Source of the DNA: Flavobacterium quisquiliarum
Lineage (GTDB): Bacteria > Bacteroidota > Bacteroidia > Flavobacteriales > Flavobacteriaceae
NCBI RefSeq assembly: GCF_019308285.1
Contig: NZ_WWEM01000022.1
Coordinates: 124,001-188,000 of the forward strand
Reading direction: 5' to 3'
Length of the DNA stretch: 64,000 nucleotides
In this document: positions 43,490-52,146 of the stretch, in pieces
Layout: the number at the start of each line of letters is the position of its first letter
Position numbering within the stretch: position 1 is the stretch's first letter
Made by a program: the position numbers and the translations under genes
Notes under the pieces: generated by a model
The model's database searches: none
Seen by the model: only the letters and a program-made list of their open reading frames with translations
What the model was told of the DNA's origin: nothing

Positions 43490-43675
43490 ATTTTTTAGCT
43501 GTTTATGTAGCAAATTAATGAAAAAAAAAGCTATTGACAGAGAAATTTCCAAACATATATTCAATTTTAGCAAAATTTTATTAATAAAATAATTTGGTTC
43601 ATTTTCTAAGAAAACTAAATTTTATAAAATATATTTACATCACCTTAAAAAAACAATCATTTTATACTTGATATT

Positions 43676-44527
43676 TTGACTACAACTATTTCAAATTCAA
43701 AACTAAGCGCTTCCATCAAACATGCAGGAGCTGAGCTTTTTTCCATAAAAGACAATCAAAACAACGAATATATCTGGGAAGGGAATCCAGATTTTTGGGG
43801 CAAACACTCTCCTGTTCTTTTTCCTATTGTTGGGACATTAAAAAATAACACTTACATTATTAAGGAAAAAGAATATCAATTGCCAAGACATGGTTTTGCT
43901 CGCGATATGGAGTTTGAATTGATAGAAAAGACTGAAAACAAAGCTATTTTCTCTCTAAAGTCTTCTGAAGAAACCTTAAAAAAATATCCTTTCGAATTTG
44001 AATTACAGCTTATTTATACACTTACTGAAAATTCTTTGAATTTAGAATATAAAATCACCAATAACAGTAACGAAAAAATGCCTTTTTCAATTGGTGCACA
44101 TCCTGCAATTGCATTGCCAGGTAATTTTGAAGATTATGCTCTTCAATTTGAAAAAGAAGAAGAACTTAAATATTACTTGCTTGAAAATGATTTAATTTCA
44201 TCTAAGACTAAAGTTTTAAAAACAGTAAACAATGAAGTCTCTTTAAATTATGATCTTTTTAAGAATGATGCTTTAATTTTCAAAACATTAGATTCAAAAT
44301 CATTGAACATTTTAAAGAATTCAAAACCATATGTAAAAGTTGACTATAAAGATTTTCCGAGTTTAGGTATATGGACAAAAGAAAATGCACCTTTTATTTG
44401 TATCGAACCTTGGTTAGGCTATTCTGATACTGATGAGAATACAGGAGATTTATATAAAAAAGAAGGTATTTTGATTTTAGACGAAAACAAAAAAATCTCC
44501 GTAAAATTTAGTATAACAATATTATAA
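43676..44527 (+). CDS. aldose 1-epimerase family protein (LacX-like)
   Basis: A galactose-mutarotase-fold protein of 283 residues that begins with TTG at 43,676 (MTTTISNSKL). Conserved histidines occur in LPRHGFARD and FSIGAHPAIALP and the catalytic Glu is likely in PFICIEPWLGYSD. The pattern matches the LacX/YihR-like subgroup that interconverts anomers of hexoses or hexose phosphates. No ATG alternative exists that keeps the first strand. The next gene starts 11 bp later on the same strand, so the two form a small operon. Confidence 0.85.
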   Translation: MTTTISNSKLSASIKHAGAELFSIKDNQNNEYIWEGNPDFWGKHSPVLFPIVGTLKNNTYIIKEKEYQLPRHGFARDMEFELIEKTENKAIFSLKSSEETLKKYPFEFELQLIYTLTENSLNLEYKITNNSNEKMPFSIGAHPAIALPGNFEDYALQFEKEEELKYYLLENDLISSKTKVLKTVNNEVSLNYDLFKNDALIFKTLDSKSLNILKNSKPYVKVDYKDFPSLGIWTKENAPFICIEPWLGYSDTDENTGDLYKKEGILILDENKKISVKFSITIL

Positions 44528-44538
44528 TACAGTTTAGT

Positions 44539-45087
44539 ATGTTAGAATTTGATTTTTCATCTTTTCCAATTATCGAAACGGAACGCCTGTTGCTAAATAG
44601 AATTACAGAAGAAGATGTAAACGAAATTTTCGCCTTACGTTCTAATCCTGAGATAATGAGATATATTCCGAGACCTTTAGCCAAAAACACGGATGATGCA
44701 TTGGAACATATTAGAATCATCAAAGAGACAATTGAAACCAATAAAGGAATCAACTGGGCAATAAGACTTAAAGATGATTCAAAATTATTTGGTTTCATAG
44801 GATTTTACAGATTACAGCCAGAAAATTATAGAGCCGAAATTGGCTATATGATTTTGCCTGAATTCCATGGAAAAGGATTTGTTCCTGAAGCAGTAAAACG
44901 ACTTGTAAAATATGGCTTTGAAGATTTAAAACTACATTCTATTGAAGCCGTAATTGATCCTGAAAATTATGCTTCTGAAAAAGTTTTGCAAAAATGTGGT
45001 TTTGTTAAAGAAGCCCATTTTAAAGAATCTGATTTCTATGATGGTAAATTTCTAGACAAAGTAATCTACTCATTGTTAGACAACTAA
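44539..45087 (+). CDS. RimJ/RimL-type GNAT acetyltransferase
   Basis: A 182-residue acetyltransferase of the RimJ/RimL class. The start ETERLLLNRITEEDVNEIFALRSNPEIMRYIPRP is characteristic. Motif A is AEIGYMILPEFHGKGFVPEAVKRL and IEAVIDPENYASEKVLQKCGFVKEAHF is motif B. Members acetylate N-termini of ribosomal proteins, antibiotics or small amines; the target is not predictable. It follows the mutarotase gene by 11 bp. Confidence 0.9.
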   Translation: MLEFDFSSFPIIETERLLLNRITEEDVNEIFALRSNPEIMRYIPRPLAKNTDDALEHIRIIKETIETNKGINWAIRLKDDSKLFGFIGFYRLQPENYRAEIGYMILPEFHGKGFVPEAVKRLVKYGFEDLKLHSIEAVIDPENYASEKVLQKCGFVKEAHFKESDFYDGKFLDKVIYSLLDN

Positions 45088-45207
45088 ATACAGCCTTCAA
45101 TTCTGACAAAAAATAATCTTGTTAAAACTAGGTTAATCAGCAATAGTAACGATTTACTTACGTTATATTTGTGCCGAAAAAATTATTCTCTGCGATTAAA
45201 AAATACC

Positions 45208-45762
45208 ATGAAAAAATTATTTGCCCTTATTGTTCTTCTTCTATCAATTCAATTACAAAGCCAGACTTTTATCAAATTCAATGGAGCAACTGCTTTACTT
45301 GCAATACCAAATATTGGAATTGAAACTAGCATTGGAGAAAAGACAACCTTTAGCGCAGATGTGATGGCTTCTTTTTGGGAATCATTTAACGGCAATCATC
45401 CAATGAAATTCATCACTGTAACTCCAGAAGTTCGTTACCACTTTAAAGAAAAATACAACGGATTCTATGTTGGAGCACATATAGGTGCTGACAAATATGA
45501 ATTACAAAAATGGAATTACTGGGATACAAATCAATACGAAGATGGTTTTGGTTACAGAATTGGAGCTACAGTAGGTTACAACTTAAAACTAAACGATAAA
45601 TTCGTACTTGACTTTTTTGTTGGAGGCGGTTGGCACCAAGGATTCTATCACGGTTACTACAACGACGGAACTCCAGGCAGATATGAAAAAGCACCTAATT
45701 ATAATAAAAGCGGTGAATGGCTTCCATATCGTGGAGGAGTTATGATTTCATATAAATTATAA
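45208..45762 (+). CDS. outer membrane protein, DUF3575-like beta-barrel
   Basis: A 184-residue protein from the ATG at 45,208; an upstream extension lacks the signal peptide order and starts inside the promoter region. The signal peptide is [19 protein letters not shown]. The mature protein is rich in aromatic/polar alternation ([50 protein letters not shown]) as in DUF3575 barrels. A -7-like TATATTTG lies at 45,164-45,171, 37 bp before the ATG. It overlaps the convergent VF530 gene by 6 bp at the 3' end. Confidence 0.78.
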   Translation: MKKLFALIVLLLSIQLQSQTFIKFNGATALLAIPNIGIETSIGEKTTFSADVMASFWESFNGNHPMKFITVTPEVRYHFKEKYNGFYVGAHIGADKYELQKWNYWDTNQYEDGFGYRIGATVGYNLKLNDKFVLDFFVGGGWHQGFYHGYYNDGTPGRYEKAPNYNKSGEWLPYRGGVMISYKL

Positions 45763-45978
45763 CTTAGGAAGTGTCTTAATATAAAGCTCTTCCACTTTTT
45801 TTCTCGCCCAATCTGTTTTTCTTAAAAAAGTTAGACTAGATTTTACACTTGGATTGGAATTGAAACATTTAACTGGAATTAATTCTCCTAAAGTATCAAA
45901 ACCATAATAATCTACTAAGGATTCTACAATTTTTTGAAGCGTTATTCCGTGTAAAGGATCTTTAGATTGATTTTGCAT
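45757..45978 (-). CDS. VF530 family (DUF2132) DNA-binding protein
   Basis: A 73-residue protein. [33 protein letters not shown] followed by [23 protein letters not shown] is the full VF530 signature. The structure of a Vibrio homologue is a four-helix DNA-binding fold; biological role is unknown. Its last six bases overlap the end of the preceding plus-strand gene in convergent orientation. Confidence 0.92.
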   Translation of the reverse strand: MQNQSKDPLHGITLQKIVESLVDYYGFDTLGELIPVKCFNSNPSVKSSLTFLRKTDWARKKVEELYIKTLPKL

Positions 45979-46003
45979 TTTATTATTCTTTTTAAATTAT
46001 ATC

Positions 46004-46037
46004 AAAAAGACCGTACTGTAAAAAAGTACGGTCTTTT
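46004..46037 (-). terminator. intrinsic terminator after the beta-barrel gene
   Basis: AAAAAGACCGTACT (46,004-46,017) and AGTACGGTCTTTT (46,025-46,037), with A/T-rich ends. It lies about 50 bp past the stop at 46,089. Confidence 0.88.
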
Positions 46038-46088
46038 CTTTTGCAAAATTACTAAATTGAATTTTACAGTAATCAAATAAAGAATAAA

Positions 46089-46727
46089 TTAGAATACGAA
46101 TTTGAATCCGACAGAAACGGGTGAAGTTAGATTAGGATTACTTCCAGCTAAAGCAGTATTGTAAAACGGATCTACATTGGCTACATGCGCCAAACCAAAA
46201 TTAGTTACCGTGGTTTTGTCTCCAGTTTTAGGATCGATTGTAGTTGATGTGAAATTAGCTAAGTCATAAGAAAACTCAACAGAGAAATTTTTAGTTACAA
46301 AATAATCAAATCCTCCTGACATAGAAACGCCAATTTGATTTACTTTTAGTTCACTTTCTTTTTCTTTTCCTGAAATAATAGGCACAGCTAATTGACCAAA
46401 GAAATAAAGTGAACCAGCAACATTCCAGTATTTTCTAACTAATGGTTGTGCTACAATTAAATCTGTTTTTGCCGCTGTTCCTGCATCAGAATCAGCTTTT
46501 ACATTGATATATCCTACAGCTGCTCCAACTGCAACAGATGGTGTTACAAATGTTCCAACAATTGGCAATACAGATAAAGTGGTATTTTTAGCATCTGCCG
46601 TTTTTGTTTGTTGATAACCAAATTGAGAAGTTACAAACCAAGCACCTTTTAAACCTTGACTTGACTCTTGAGCCTTTGCTGATAAACTAATTAGTACGAT
46701 ACTCACTAACGTTACAATTTTTTTCAT
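46089..46727 (-). CDS. outer membrane beta-barrel protein
   Basis: A 212-residue protein with a signal peptide (VSIVLISLSAKAQE). About eight amphipathic strands follow (AWFVTSQFGYQQTK, VAVGAAVGYINVK, WNVAGSLYFFGQLAVP, VSMSGGFDYFVTKNFSVEFSYDL). The C-terminus PVSVGFKFVF ends in Phe, the usual barrel-assembly signal. This is an OmpW/opacity-like small porin-type barrel of unknown cargo. A TAAGTTTG element lies at 46,763-46,756 (minus), 29 bp before the ATG. Confidence 0.82.
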   Translation of the reverse strand: MKKIVTLVSIVLISLSAKAQESSQGLKGAWFVTSQFGYQQTKTADAKNTTLSVLPIVGTFVTPSVAVGAAVGYINVKADSDAGTAAKTDLIVAQPLVRKYWNVAGSLYFFGQLAVPIISGKEKESELKVNQIGVSMSGGFDYFVTKNFSVEFSYDLANFTSTTIDPKTGDKTTVTNFGLAHVANVDPFYNTALAGSNPNLTSPVSVGFKFVF

Positions 46728-46867
46728 TATTAAATTTGTTTTTGAAATTATGAGACAAACTTAAAAGGAAGCATTTTTGCTGTGGATGATTAAAATCATA
46801 GATTAGAATAAAACTTTAATTATCTTAGCCGGCGTAAGTTTTTCAATTTTGTCTTACATTTGCACAC

Positions 46868-47323
46868 ATGTTAAAATCAGTCAATATATTAAATAAAAGA
46901 GCCCGATTTGATTATGAAATAATCGAGACCTATACTGCAGGAATTGTTCTAGCAGGTACCGAAATCAAATCTATACGTTTAGGAAAAGCCAATATCACAG
47001 AAAGCTTTTGCGAATTCAGTGGCATGGAACTTTTTGCAATTAATACTTATATCGAAGAATATTCTTTTGGAAATCAATTCAACCATAAATCCAGAAGTGA
47101 GCGAAAATTACTTTTGAATAAAAAAGAATTAAAAACACTTCATAAAAATGTGCAGGCAAAAGGACTTACTATTGTTCCTCTGAAATTATTTACCAATGAA
47201 AAAGGTTTAGCAAAATTGCAGATTGGTCTTTGCAGAGGAAAGAAAAACTATGATAAGAGAGAGTCTTTAAAAGAACAAGATACCAAACGAGATTTAGATC
47301 GTATTAAAAAAGCTTTTAATTAA
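46868..47323 (+). CDS. smpB: SsrA-binding protein
   Basis: Partner of tmRNA in trans-translation, delivering it to stalled ribosomes. The 151-residue length and signatures NKRARFDYEIIETYTAGIVLAGTEIKSIR, CEFSGMELFAINTYIEEYS and the C-terminal KKNYDKRESLKEQDTKRDLDR tail are typical. A -7 element TACATTTG (46,855-46,862) is only 5 bp before the ATG, which suggests a leaderless or nearly leaderless transcript. tmRNA itself is not in this window. The stop codon lies within a palindromic terminator. Confidence 0.97.
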   Translation: MLKSVNILNKRARFDYEIIETYTAGIVLAGTEIKSIRLGKANITESFCEFSGMELFAINTYIEEYSFGNQFNHKSRSERKLLLNKKELKTLHKNVQAKGLTIVPLKLFTNEKGLAKLQIGLCRGKKNYDKRESLKEQDTKRDLDRIKKAFN

Positions 47324-47331
47324 AAGCTTTT
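47306..47331 (+). terminator. palindromic terminator overlapping the smpB stop
   Basis: AAAAAGCTTTTAA (47,306-47,318) and TTAAAAGCTTTTT (47,319-47,331), a perfect palindrome that contains the TAA stop. Confidence 0.75.
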
Positions 47332-47403
47332 TTATTTTACACAAACCCCTAATTATTAATATTTTATCGTTATTTTTACTTATAACCAATTTAACTGTAA
47401 AAT

Positions 47404-48045
47404 ATGAAAAAGTCTTTACTCTTATTTTTTGTTGTAGTTATATTTTCAAGTTGCGGCAGTAATACTTCAATTGTAAACAGCTGGAGAGATCCAAAAATTA
47501 CTGTTGCTCAGGAAAATTTTAAAAAGGTTTTAGTTGTTGCTTTAGTCAAAGATGAAGCATCCAGAAGAGTTACAGAAAATAGGATCGCCGCTGGTAATCC
47601 CATTTTTAAAACTTCTTATCAATACTTAAACGAAACCACCAAAGATCTTACAAAAGAACAAAAATTGAAAATTCTTCAAGATGAAAATTTTGACGGAGTT
47701 ATAACTATGAGACTTGTGAGCAAAGAAAAGGAAACAACTTATGTTCCTGGAACTTACACCGGAATGTATTACGGAGGTTTCGACGGAATGTACACTGGAA
47801 TGTACGGTTATGGTTTTGGAAATTGGTATGGCATGTATTCTCCAAACTTTTACGATCCGGGTTATTATCAGGAAACTACATCTTATATGGTGGAAACGAA
47901 TATCTTTTCATTAAAGGAAAACAAACTGATTTGGACGGGAACCACAGAATCACAATACGTAACAGATTTAGGACAAACAGTAGATGCTATTATGCAGGCT
48001 GTAGTAAAAGAAATGAGAAAAGACGGTTCTTTACCTCCAAAATAA
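47404..48045 (+). CDS. lipoprotein, DUF4136-like
   Basis: A 213-residue lipoprotein with lipobox (IFSSC) and Gly after Cys, so probably inner-leaflet or periplasmic rather than surface. It begins CGSNTSIVNSWRDPKITV and has a central glycine/tyrosine-rich stretch at about 122-155 (YTGMYYGGFDGMYTGMYGYG). VVALVKDEASRRVTENRI and NKLIWTGTTESQYVTDLGQTVDAIMQAV are similar to DUF4136-type proteins. Function unknown. The Tyr/Gly-rich repeat might mediate interaction with a surface layer or be flexible. Confidence 0.7.
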   Translation: MKKSLLLFFVVVIFSSCGSNTSIVNSWRDPKITVAQENFKKVLVVALVKDEASRRVTENRIAAGNPIFKTSYQYLNETTKDLTKEQKLKILQDENFDGVITMRLVSKEKETTYVPGTYTGMYYGGFDGMYTGMYGYGFGNWYGMYSPNFYDPGYYQETTSYMVETNIFSLKENKLIWTGTTESQYVTDLGQTVDAIMQAVVKEMRKDGSLPPK

Positions 48046-48050
48046 AATCC

Positions 48051-48081
48051 AAAAAAGCAACATTTAATTTGTTGCTTTTTT
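48051..48081 (+). terminator. intrinsic terminator after the DUF4136-like gene
   Basis: AAAAAAGCAACA (48,051-48,062) and TGTTGCTTTTTT (48,070-48,081), a perfect 12-bp stem. Confidence 0.88.
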
Positions 48082-48129
48082 TACATCATAAAAATTGACT
48101 AAATTTGTCAAGACAAAATTTTTCATTAA

Positions 48130-49179
48130 ATGAAATCACTTCTAAAAAATGCTAGGGAGCAAAAAGGTTTAAAAACTCGTGAATTAGCACAACTTGCGGA
48201 TATTGATCAAGCTTTAATTAGTAAATTTGAATCGGGAACCAGAAAACCCACCAAAGAACAGGTTATTAAGCTGTCTCAGCTTTTAGAAATTGATTATGAA
48301 ACTTTAATGATTGCGTGGCTCAAGGAAAAGATTCTTTATGAAATTGGTCATGAAGAATTTGCTTTGAAAGCTTTAAAAGTTGCTGAAGATGAAATCAAAT
48401 ACAACAAAACAGTTTCAAATCTTAAATTATCTACTTCTTTAGAGAAAATCCTAAAAGAAATTGATGCCTTAAAAGAAAAATTAGATTCTTATCGTCAGTA
48501 TGACAGCTTTAAAATAAAACAGGCCTTAGAATTAGAATATACTTTTGAAAGCAATAGAATTGAAGGTAATACAATGACACTTCGTGAAACAGATATGGTC
48601 ATCAATGAAGGTTTGACAATTTCTGGGAAAAGCATGCGGGAACATCTTGAAGCTATAAATCATCAGGAAGCAATTGGTTTTATTAAAGATTTAATGAATA
48701 AAAACAACTCTTTAAACGAACGAGATCTTTTATCTATTCATAATCTAATTTTACGAGGAATTATTCCGGAAGATGCCGGACGTTACAGAAAAGTTCAGGT
48801 TATGATTCAGGGAAGCAGTCACATGCCTCCACAACCTTTAATCGTTCCGCAGGAAATGGATGAATATTTTGTTTGGTATGAAATCAATAAAAATAAACTA
48901 CATCCAATTATTTTAGCGGCAGAAATGCACGAGCGCTTAGCGACAATTCATCCTTTTATTGATGGAAACGGAAGAACTTCACGATTAATTATGAATTTAA
49001 TTTTAATGCAAAAAGGCTATCCTATTGCAAATATTAAAGGTGATTACGAAACTCGTATGCAATATTACCAGTCTTTAGAAATTGCTCAAACTAAAAAAGA
49101 CAAAGAAGATTTTTTTCTGTTTATCGCTCAAAAAGAAAAAGAAAGTCTGGAAAGATATATTTCAGTTCTTACCCAATAA
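48130..49179 (+). CDS. XRE-type helix-turn-helix plus Fic domain protein
   Basis: A 349-residue protein with two parts. Residues 1-58 are an XRE/Cro HTH (LLKNAREQKGLKTRELAQLADIDQALISKFESGTR). Residues about 125-340 are a Fic domain with the full catalytic motif H274-PFIDGNGRTSR. The inhibitory segment S-x-x-x-E-G is present before the core (S141-NRI-E145-G146), which puts it in class II of Fic proteins. The active enzyme would transfer AMP or another nucleotide to a protein hydroxyl; the target is unknown. The HTH suggests self-regulation or DNA-linked targeting. A TAAATTTG (-7) lies at 48,100-48,107. Confidence 0.93.
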   Translation: MKSLLKNAREQKGLKTRELAQLADIDQALISKFESGTRKPTKEQVIKLSQLLEIDYETLMIAWLKEKILYEIGHEEFALKALKVAEDEIKYNKTVSNLKLSTSLEKILKEIDALKEKLDSYRQYDSFKIKQALELEYTFESNRIEGNTMTLRETDMVINEGLTISGKSMREHLEAINHQEAIGFIKDLMNKNNSLNERDLLSIHNLILRGIIPEDAGRYRKVQVMIQGSSHMPPQPLIVPQEMDEYFVWYEINKNKLHPIILAAEMHERLATIHPFIDGNGRTSRLIMNLILMQKGYPIANIKGDYETRMQYYQSLEIAQTKKDKEDFFLFIAQKEKESLERYISVLTQ

Positions 49180-49180
49180 A

Positions 49181-49203
49181 AAAGCCCGTTTAAAACGGGC
49201 TTT
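49181..49203. terminator. terminator between the Fic gene and pcm
   Basis: AAAGCCCGTTT (49,181-49,191) and AAACGGGCTTT (49,193-49,203). It lies between two convergent stop codons and can serve both strands. Confidence 0.85.
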
Positions 49204-49207
49204 CTCA

Positions 49208-49849
49208 TTAATTTTTATCTTCCAACAAAGGAACAAATCGAAACTCTCCAAACTCATGTTTTTCGAATTGCGTTTCGTTCTTTCTAATTAGTAAAGTCAT
49301 AATCTGAACATCTTCTCCCAAAGGAATAACAAGCCTTCCTCCTATTTTCAGCTGAGCCATTAATGGCTGCGGAATAAACGGTGCACCTGCTGTAACTATA
49401 ATACTGTCAAAAGGCGCAAAATTTGGTAATCCTTTATAACCGTCTCCAAAAGAAACATGTTTTGGACGGATATTTAATTTTGGAAACAAAATAGAAGTCT
49501 GTTTAAACAATTCTTTTTGTCTCTCTACTGTATAAACTTTTGCTCCAAGATGAAACAAAACCGCTGTCTGATATCCGGAACCTGTTCCAATTTCCAAAAC
49601 TTTATGTTCTTTCTGCACTTCTAACAACTGAGATTGAAATGCAACAGTGTAAGGCTGCGAAATAGTTTGGCCTGCGCCAATAGGAAAAGCCTTATCCTGA
49701 TAAGCGAAATCTTCAAAACTAGAATTCAAAAAAAGGTGTCTTGGGATTTTTTTTATCGCATCCAGAACTGCTTTATCAGTAATTCCTTTTTGCTCTAAAG
49801 TGGTTACTAATTGATTACGAAGTCCTTGATGTTTGGCAGTGTCTTTCAA
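49208..49849 (-). CDS. pcm: protein-L-isoaspartate O-methyltransferase
   Basis: Repairs isoaspartyl residues in aged proteins by SAM-dependent methylation. It has 213 residues. Signatures are FPIGAGQTISQPYTVAFQSQLL (substrate site), VLEIGTGSGYQTAVL (SAM motif I), YTVERQKELFKQ and FDSIIVTAGAPFIPQPLMAQLKIGGRLVIPLG. A consensus promoter sits 22-50 bp before the ATG. It is convergent with the Fic gene. Confidence 0.96.
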   Translation of the reverse strand: MKDTAKHQGLRNQLVTTLEQKGITDKAVLDAIKKIPRHLFLNSSFEDFAYQDKAFPIGAGQTISQPYTVAFQSQLLEVQKEHKVLEIGTGSGYQTAVLFHLGAKVYTVERQKELFKQTSILFPKLNIRPKHVSFGDGYKGLPNFAPFDSIIVTAGAPFIPQPLMAQLKIGGRLVIPLGEDVQIMTLLIRKNETQFEKHEFGEFRFVPLLEDKN

Positions 49850-49870
49850 AATGGGTAGGTTTTATTTTCG

Positions 49871-49899
49871 CAAAAATAAGAAAGAAAACAGGATTTCAA
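49871..49899 (-). promoter_or_regulatory. predicted promoter of pcm (TTG-N18-TATTTTTG)
   Basis: Minus strand TTG at 49,899-49,897, 18-bp spacer, TATTTTTG at 49,878-49,871, an exact TAnnTTTG. It ends 21 bp before the pcm ATG. Confidence 0.72.
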
Positions 49900-50164
49900 A
49901 TATTGATTTTTAAATAATAAAAATGTAAAGTCAAAAGTCGAAAACAAAAGCCATTATTTATCAGACCGAGCATAGTCGAAGTCCTTTTCCTAACCACGGC
50001 TCTTAAACTTCGTTCAGGCTGAAAAAACTACAAAATGAAAGAAGCAACCAACAACAAACAATAAACGACCAACAACCAATAACTCACAACCAACAACTCA
50101 CAATTACCTAAATTCATTTTCACGGTAAACAAATAAATTATATTTTTGTTTAAAATACATTCTC
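49900..50164. other. AT-rich intergenic region without clear features
   Basis: Between the pcm promoter and the Gfo/Idh/MocA gene lie low-complexity, A-rich sequences (AACCAACAACAAAC and related units) and a TATTTTTG -7-like element at 50,141-50,148. I find no gene here. Confidence 0.6.
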
Positions 50165-51130
50165 ATGTTAAAAGTAGGAGTTTTAGGTGCTGGTCATCTT
50201 GGTAAAATACATTTACGCTTATTACAACAATCTGACAAATACGAATTAGTTGGATTTTACGACGAAAATCAAGAAAATGCCGAAAGAATCTCAAAAGAAT
50301 TTGGCTATAAAAATTTCAGCACAATTGCAAAACTTATTCACGCTGTCGACGTGATTGACATTGTTACTCCTACGCTTTCGCACTACAAATGCGCCAAAGT
50401 TGCCATCAAATCAGGAAAACATATCTTTATTGAAAAACCAATCGCCAATACGGTTGAAGAAGCTGAAGAAATTATTGCTTTAGCAAATGAATACAACGTA
50501 AAAGGACAAGTAGGTCACGTAGAGCGTTTTAACCCAGCTTTTATAGCCACAAAAGAAATGATTGAAAACCCGATGTTTATAGAAACACATCGTTTGGCAG
50601 AGTTTAATCCGCGTGGTACTGATGTTCCTGTGGTTTTGGATTTAATGATTCATGATATTGATGCGATTTTAAGTGTTGTCAACTCAAAGGTGAAAAACAT
50701 AAACGCTAGTGGTGTTTCAGTTATCAGTGAAACTCCAGATATTGCAAATGCCAGAATCGAATTTGAAAATGGCTGTGTCGCTAATTTAACTGCCAGCAGA
50801 ATTTCACTGAAAAACATGCGTAAATCACGTTTCTTTCAAAAAGATGCTTATATTTCAGTTGACTTTTTAGAAAAAAAATGCGAAGTAGTTCGCATGAAAG
50901 ATGCACCAGAAGTTCCCGGAGATTTTGATATGATTTTGCAGAATGCAGAAGGCGTTAAAAAACAAATCTATTTCACTAATCCAGATGTAGAACAAAATAA
51001 TGCAATCTTAGACGAGTTAAATTCGTTTGCCGATGCAATAAACAACAATACAACTCCAGTTGTAACACTTGAACAAGCAACAGACGCATTGCGTGTAGCA
51101 TACCAAATTATTGAGTGCTTCGATAAATAA
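50165..51130 (+). CDS. Gfo/Idh/MocA-family oxidoreductase
   Basis: NAD(P)-dependent oxidoreductase of 321 residues. The Rossmann motif VGVLGAGHLGKIHLRLLQQS, the EKP motif in HIFIEKPIANTVEEAEEI and the catalytic His in LDLMIHDIDAILSVV are family hallmarks. Substrates are typically sugars, inositols or biliverdin-like compounds. The neighbourhood (3-hydroxybutyryl-CoA dehydrogenase, YggS) does not define one. The C-terminal domain is shorter than in sugar dehydrogenases (about 350-380). A -7 element TATTTTTG lies 16 bp upstream. Confidence 0.9.
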   Translation: MLKVGVLGAGHLGKIHLRLLQQSDKYELVGFYDENQENAERISKEFGYKNFSTIAKLIHAVDVIDIVTPTLSHYKCAKVAIKSGKHIFIEKPIANTVEEAEEIIALANEYNVKGQVGHVERFNPAFIATKEMIENPMFIETHRLAEFNPRGTDVPVVLDLMIHDIDAILSVVNSKVKNINASGVSVISETPDIANARIEFENGCVANLTASRISLKNMRKSRFFQKDAYISVDFLEKKCEVVRMKDAPEVPGDFDMILQNAEGVKKQIYFTNPDVEQNNAILDELNSFADAINNNTTPVVTLEQATDALRVAYQIIECFDK

Positions 51131-51150
51131 TTAGAAAAAAAACAAAATAA

Positions 51151-51193
51151 TTAGCCACGAATTCACGAATTAATTGGTGATTTCGTGGCTAAA
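51151..51193. repeat. GCCACGAATTC palindromic repeat, copy 4
   Basis: TTAGCCACGAA (51,151-51,161) and TTCGTGGCTAA (51,182-51,192) are perfect 11-bp arms around GCCACGAATTCACGAATT-like sequence. It lies between two same-strand genes. Confidence 0.78.
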
Positions 51194-51217
51194 TCATAAA
51201 AAAATATCTAGAAAAAA

Positions 51218-52105
51218 ATGAAAACAATAGCTGTAATTGGTGCAGGAACAATGGGTAACGGAATTGCTCATACCTTTGCACAAAGCGGTTTTACCGTAAA
51301 ATTAATCGACGTTTCAGAAAAATCATTAGATAAAGGAATGGCAACTATTGCAGGCAATTTAGAACGTATGCTTGCAAAAGGAACAATTACCCAAGAAGAT
51401 GTTGCTAAAACAATTACCAATATTATAACGTATACTGATATTAAAGATGGAGTTGTTGGTGTAGATTTAGTTGTCGAAGCAGCAACAGAAAATGTAGAAT
51501 TAAAACTGAACATTTTCAAACAATTAAACGAATACTGTTCTCATAATACGATTTTAGCTACCAACACTTCTTCAATCTCCATTACGCAAATTGGAGCTGT
51601 TGTAGCACATCCTGAGCGCGTTATCGGAATGCACTTTATGAATCCGGTGCCGATTATGAAATTGGTTGAAATCATTCGCGGATACAATACAAGTGACGAA
51701 GTAACGAAAATCATCATGGATTTATCTGAAAAATTAGGTAAAGTTCCTGTTGAAGTAAACGATTATCCAGGTTTCGTAGCAAACAGAATTTTAATGCCGA
51801 TGCTAAACGAAGCAATCGAAACGTTATACAATGGTGTTGCTGGAGTTTACGAAATTGATACGGTTATGAAATTAGGAATGGGACACCCAATGGGACCATT
51901 ACAATTAGCTGATTTTATTGGACTTGATGTTTGTCTTGCCATTCTAAATGTAATGTACGACGGATTCAAAAACCCAAAATATGCTCCTTGCCCACTTTTA
52001 GTAAATATGGTTAGAGCTGGAAAATTGGGAGTAAAATCCGGCGAAGGTTTTTATGATTATAGCGAAAGCAAAAAGGCAGAGAAAATTTCGAAGCAGTTTA
52101 TTTAG
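51218..52105 (+). CDS. 3-hydroxybutyryl-CoA dehydrogenase
   Basis: NAD(P)-dependent 3-hydroxyacyl-CoA dehydrogenase of 295 residues, the size of Hbd/PaaH-type single-function enzymes. VIGAGTMGNGIAHTFAQSG is the dinucleotide motif, ATNTSSISITQIG follows, and HFMNPVPIMKLVEIIRG contains the catalytic His. The C-terminal helical domain NRILMPMLNEAIETLYNGVA is intact. It could act in fatty-acid degradation or butyrate-type metabolism; no thiolase or hydratase adjoins. It follows the Gfo/Idh/MocA gene by 87 bp, which contain a palindromic repeat. Confidence 0.93.
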   Translation: MKTIAVIGAGTMGNGIAHTFAQSGFTVKLIDVSEKSLDKGMATIAGNLERMLAKGTITQEDVAKTITNIITYTDIKDGVVGVDLVVEAATENVELKLNIFKQLNEYCSHNTILATNTSSISITQIGAVVAHPERVIGMHFMNPVPIMKLVEIIRGYNTSDEVTKIIMDLSEKLGKVPVEVNDYPGFVANRILMPMLNEAIETLYNGVAGVYEIDTVMKLGMGHPMGPLQLADFIGLDVCLAILNVMYDGFKNPKYAPCPLLVNMVRAGKLGVKSGEGFYDYSESKKAEKISKQFI

Positions 52106-52146
52106 TATTTCCGCTTCCAAAGTATAATTACTTTTCATCTAAGATT

